Below, in pieces: positions 62,923 to 64,000 of a stretch of 64,000 bases of DNA. Within the stretch, counting starts at the first letter, position 1, and each line of letters opens with the position of its first letter. A program made the position numbers and the translations under genes. The notes below the pieces were generated by a model. The model was not told where the DNA came from and did not search any database. It saw nothing but the letters and a program-made list of their open reading frames with translations. The DNA lies in assembly GCA_963924555.1 (NCBI GenBank), contig OZ004589.1, forward strand, positions 7,006,001 to 7,070,000. The letters are read 5' to 3'. Source of the DNA: Crambe crambe (Eukaryota; Porifera; Demospongiae; Poecilosclerida; Crambeidae).

Positions 62923-64000
62923 ATGAAGTATCAGTTCTTTGGATTGATGTTAATAATAACGGTCTCTCTCTACAAATCTGGTAAGCCAGAATTGGTAACC
63001 ATTGCCACTTGCCAGATTTGCTGTACAAGATGTACAATAACTATGGCCTGCTCTATGGTTTCAAGAATTAGAACTCCATATAATTATAGTAGCTAATATT
63101 GATAACAATTCCTTCTTTATGCAGCAATGATTTCCTTCAAGTATGGAATAGTTGATCATACTTCAGGTGGACTTGGTAATGCATCAATATTTCCAGTAGA
63201 GGGAGTGGTAGCATTGGATCTGAACAACTCCAATGTGGACCACTTTATCGACTGCATAAGCGACATCAGACCTTCTAATTTAATGTGGGAGAAAGAGAAC
63301 ACCACTGATCCTTTGATGTTCAGAACAAGGAACACAGATAATGGTAGTCTAAGACTTCAGTTGTCTGATGCCAGGGCAGTGGTGGGAGAGGCTGATTTGG
63401 GTACTTACATCTGCAGAGATAGAGTCACGGGGGACAGTGCATCAATAACATTAACTGGAGGTTTGTCAACTTGTACCAAGGGCACACTGAGCCACGAAGC
63501 GGCGAGATGGCGAGAGGACATGCAATTTCTAAGGCTCTGGACAGACGGCATAATGTAAGATGTTACTGAAAAATGGAAGGCTTTGCCCACAGAGCTCCAG
63601 ATACTCACTGCAGCAAACTTACTAGTTTCATGCCCTCTCCCCCGCTACTTCACAGCTTGATATGCTGTTGATCGTACCTAAGCTAACACATGTACAGGAT
63701 AAAAGGATGTTACACTAGCTAGCTATAGCTATCTAGCCAGGGAGACATGTCCGCAGTGTGTGACTGATTGATAAATAATCATGCATTATTAGCATCACCC
63801 CCCCCCCTCTCCCCCTCCCCCTAATTAGGTTCCATAGCAGTTCTTGCAGAAGAGTCTCTTTACGTAGGCGTACTGGGAGGCAATATTTCCTTGAGGGCAT
63901 TTGTAGCTGGAGTGCCAACCGTAATACATGGGGAAGTATCGTGGAGCAGGAGTGGTGGTGTGATTTCCACTGGAGGGAGACTGACAATCACAAAAAATGT
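62923..64000 (+). CDS. Ig-domain surface protein (tandem paralogue 2), runs off the right edge
   Basis: ATG at 62,923 gives MKYQFFGLMLIITVSLYKS (signal peptide; donor GTAAGC). Exon 2 (~63,125-63,463) encodes Ig1 (HFIDC...LMWEK...GTYICRD), about 80% like paralogue 1. Exon 3 begins ~63,830 with the same SIAVLAEES, YVGVLGG start and is cut by the window end. The intron after Ig1 carries ~150 bp absent from paralogue 1 (63,465-63,615). The gene start lies ~65 bp beyond the retrotransposon insertion. Confidence 0.75.
63720..63829. other. Intron 2 of Ig paralogue 2
   Basis: Contains a short palindromic TAGCTAGCTATAGCTATCTAG patch and a C-rich acceptor tract (CCCCCCCCTCTCCCCC). Nothing else seen. 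Confidence 0.5.

Overview
The window looks like nuclear DNA of a non-bilaterian animal, most probably a demosponge (inference). The evidence is very short spliced introns, dense same-strand gene packing, animal gene families (ENPP, a ciliary CPLANE1 orthologue, receptors rich in Ig and FN3 domains), many small foldback elements and minisatellites, and a multi-pass receptor family with a Cys-rich ectodomain that I associate with sponge genomes. No rRNA, tRNA or CRISPR was seen.

Left third (1-22,265): an ecto-nucleotide pyrophosphatase/phosphodiesterase (ENPP) gene on the minus strand covers 22,265-7,850. Its 3' half is repeated as a nearly identical inverted copy at 116-2,830, so the two copies face each other tail to tail. 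Between the arms, and inside the ~8.9 kb fourth-from-last-domain intron of the minus-strand gene, lie three intronless plus-strand paralogues (4,972-6,621; 11,473-13,128; 15,366-17,006) of a secreted-signal, Cys-rich, roughly ten-pass membrane protein. The spaces between hold MITEs, foldbacks, three minisatellites and decayed pieces of a large helicase-type mobile-element protein.

Middle (22,601-48,512): three compact minus-strand genes follow one another. They are DBT (mitochondrial BCKDH E2, with an unusual second subunit-binding domain), a large Ig/FN3 single-pass receptor whose 565-residue tail carries many tyrosine docking motifs, and the ciliary Joubert-syndrome gene CPLANE1. CPLANE1 shares a 192-bp divergent promoter with the next gene.

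Right (48,705-64,000): plus-strand SREK1IP1 and CWC27, two spliceosome-associated genes 92 bp apart, are followed by ~1.9 kb of gene-free DNA. Then come two tandem paralogues of a five-Ig-domain surface protein (56,000-59,848, and 62,923 running off the right edge). They are separated by a 5'-truncated non-LTR retrotransposon with a restriction-like endonuclease (59,943-62,845; 12-bp target-site duplication, A-rich tail).

Recurrent themes are local duplication at every scale (a 30-bp splice acceptor repeat, 43- to 56-bp minisatellites, 2.6-kb tandem units, a 2.7-kb inverted repeat) and microsatellites that start exactly at splice sites. Exon limits were set by eye from reading frame, GT/AG sites and family alignment from memory; those marked approximate may shift by a few bases.
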